A stretch of DNA of 22,473 bases from Lachnospiraceae bacterium (GTDB lineage: Bacteria; Bacillota; Clostridia; Lachnospirales; Lachnospiraceae), in contig CAAGRP010000027.1 of NCBI GenBank assembly GCA_900772685.1, forward strand, positions 1-22,473. The letters run 5' to 3'. Every line of letters starts with the position of its first letter. Positions within the stretch are counted from its first letter, which is position 1. A program made the translations under genes and the position numbers. Shown here one piece after another: positions 22,434 to 22,473 of this stretch. The notes beneath the pieces are model-generated. The model saw nothing but the letters and a program-made list of their open reading frames with translations. It did no database searches and had not been told where the DNA came from.

Positions 22434-22473
22434 AACATATCGGATATATTTCGTTGTTGAAGAACAATTCGGA

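Overview
The window looks like a chromosomal stretch from an anaerobic Firmicute of the class Clostridia, most likely a Lachnospiraceae (Butyrivibrio/Roseburia-like). This rests on moderate G+C, strong AGGAGG ribosome binding sites, TTGACA/TATAAT promoters, a feoA-feoA-feoB operon with a FeoB-associated Cys-rich protein, a NiaR repressor and a SHIRT-type surface protein. The genus is inference.

Layout. (1) 1-3426: an iron(II) uptake operon on the + strand, made of two FeoA proteins, FeoB, a small Cys-rich membrane protein and an HMA-type metal-binding protein. A promoter with a DtxR-like palindrome precedes it and a long hairpin terminator ends it. (2) 3409-7596: a heterodimeric ABC exporter pair (one degenerate and one normal ATP site) followed by a LUD-domain protein. 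(3) 7597-8173: a gene-poor block holding a tandem duplication of a ~230 bp palindromic element, then a terminator for the next gene. (4) 8205-11698: a sodium:solute symporter and the niacin-responsive repressor NiaR on the - strand, diverging from a PTS_EIIC_2/PfoR-like membrane protein on the + strand. The niaR/EIIC intergenic region carries clear NiaR-type operators (GTCAAGAC cores), so the EIIC-like protein is a candidate vitamin B3 transporter. (5) 11859-19143: a sugar uptake and catabolism locus. It has an AraC regulator, possibly a 40-codon membrane peptide ahead of it, and a - strand operon (Gfo/Idh/MocA dehydrogenase, xylose-isomerase-like TIM barrel, sugar-binding lipoprotein). A divergent + strand operon encodes the RbsA/MglA-type ATPase and RbsC-type permease. 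A 39-bp inverted repeat flanks the divergent promoters symmetrically. (6) 19429-20916: a secreted, wall-anchored SHIRT/Ig-like protein. (7) 21093-22433: peptide chain release factor 3, whose reading frame ends about 80 residues early, close to the window edge.

The two most informative regions are regulatory. One is the NiaR operator pair, which assigns an unexpected transporter family to niacin control. The other is the mirror-image activator/operator arms of the sugar locus, whose dehydrogenase resembles levoglucosan dehydrogenase more than inositol dehydrogenase. No CRISPR array, complete insertion sequence, rRNA or tRNA was recognised.
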